Shown in pieces: positions 63,479 through 64,000 of a DNA stretch of 64,000 bases. The notes under the pieces are model-generated. The model did no database searches. It was given only the letters and a program-made list of their open reading frames with translations, and had not been told where the DNA came from. Both the position numbers and the translations under genes were made by a program. The first letter of the stretch is position 1. Each line of letters starts with the position of its first letter. The stretch spans positions 3,472,001 to 3,536,000 of the forward strand of contig NZ_CP041764.1 in assembly GCF_009817885.1 (NCBI RefSeq), in the 5' to 3' direction. The stretch comes from Serratia rhizosphaerae. GTDB lineage: Bacteria; Pseudomonadota; Gammaproteobacteria; Enterobacterales; Enterobacteriaceae.

Positions 63479-64000
63479 TTATGCGGTGGCTTTCGTCCCG
63501 TAATGTCGTGTTAGCCACCAGAATACCAGCGCCAGCAGGCTGACCGCAGCGCCGAGCAGGCACACGCCCCGCCAGCCGGCGTAGGCGTAGGTCGCCGTGG
63601 TGCTGATGGCGCCCAGGCCGCTGCCGAGCGCGTAGAACAGCATGTAAAGGCCGACCAGCCGGCTCTGGGCCTCAGGACGCGCGCGGAAAATCATGCTCTG
63701 ATTGGTGACGTGCAGCGCCTGTCCCCCCAAATCAAGCAGTACGATGCCGATCATCAGCGCGCCCAGCGACCAGGCCATCAGCGACAGCGGCCACCAGGCC
63801 AGCAGCAGTGCCGCCAGCGCCGCCGCGCTGGTGCGTTGGGCATATCCCCGGTCGGCCCAGTGGCCGGCTCGCACGGCAGCCAGCGCGCCAATCGCGCCGA
63901 CCAGGCCAAAAGCGCCGATGGCGGTGTGCGAGAAGCCGTAAGGCGGCGCGCTCAACGGCAATACCAGCGCGCTCCAGAAGATATTGAACGCGGCAAACAT
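63479..64000 (-). CDS. MFS transporter, C-terminal part (5' end outside window)
   Basis: The visible 173 codons encode about six hydrophobic segments of an MFS protein. Conserved pieces are GHWADRGYAQRTSA, a helix 6-7 style loop, and DLGGQALHVTNQSMIF. The reading frame is still open at the window edge, so the Met at the edge is unlikely to be the start. The C terminus ends WWLTRHYGTKATA. Substrate unknown. Confidence 0.8.
   Translation of the reverse strand: MFAAFNIFWSALVLPLSAPPYGFSHTAIGAFGLVGAIGALAAVRAGHWADRGYAQRTSAAALAALLLAWWPLSLMAWSLGALMIGIVLLDLGGQALHVTNQSMIFRARPEAQSRLVGLYMLFYALGSGLGAISTTATYAYAGWRGVCLLGAAVSLLALVFWWLTRHYGTKATA

Overview
The window looks like a chromosomal segment of a Serratia-type enterobacterium. 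Four things point there: E. coli-like gene order with high protein similarity throughout; an extra glutamine-dependent NAD synthetase between glrR and glnB; a protealysin gene paired with its emfourin inhibitor, first described in Serratia; and two ERIC elements. Most coding DNA is GC-rich, with marked local drops at the tip of the Rhs gene, its immunity gene and the xylan-sugar locus. Identification rests on recalled family features and gene order only; no search was run.

Left part (1-31.9 kb) is conserved core. It holds glrR (cut by the window edge), nadE, glnB, hmp (with an NsrR operator), glyA (with a PurR operator), hcaT, csiE, a zinc-associated DUF1007/NicO pair (zevA/zevB-like) with a near-perfect Zur box, suhB, trmJ, the complete isc iron-sulfur operon (iscR-iscS-iscU-iscA-hscB-hscA-fdx-iscX) behind two abutting IscR boxes, an ERIC element, pepB, sseB, ndk, rlmN, pilW, rodZ, ispG, hisS, yfgM, bamB, der, a second ERIC element that supplies the der stop codon, an AEC-family transporter and a YfgJ zinc ribbon.

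Middle part (31.9-43.2 kb) has a protealysin-emfourin protease/inhibitor operon and a LacI regulator divergent from an ACS-type MFS symporter plus GH31 alpha-glycosidase operon. Core genes xseA, guaB and guaA follow.

Right part (43.2-64 kb) is accessory. It starts with a prePAAR-Rhs polymorphic toxin with an AHH-type nuclease tip and an overlapping immunity gene. A 670-bp gene-poor stretch comes next, holding one copy of a degenerate ~85-bp segment that recurs near 61.0 kb. Then come a low-GC xylo-oligosaccharide module (GPH symporter plus GH43 beta-xylosidase) and a LamB-like porin gene broken at a run of eight G residues. Beyond these lies a chain of LysR-controlled catabolic or efflux modules: SMP-30 lactonase, YdcZ-type transporter and amidohydrolase; MBL hydrolase and alpha/beta hydrolase; and a DHA1 exporter. 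The window closes with an MFS gene truncated by its right edge.

The most informative points for follow-up are the Zur-box/zev pair, the poly-G porin, the orphan Rhs toxin, the recurring 85-bp segment, the ERIC-supplied stop codon of der, and the amidohydrolase that lacks a usual metal ligand. I saw no tRNA, rRNA, CRISPR array or intact insertion sequence.
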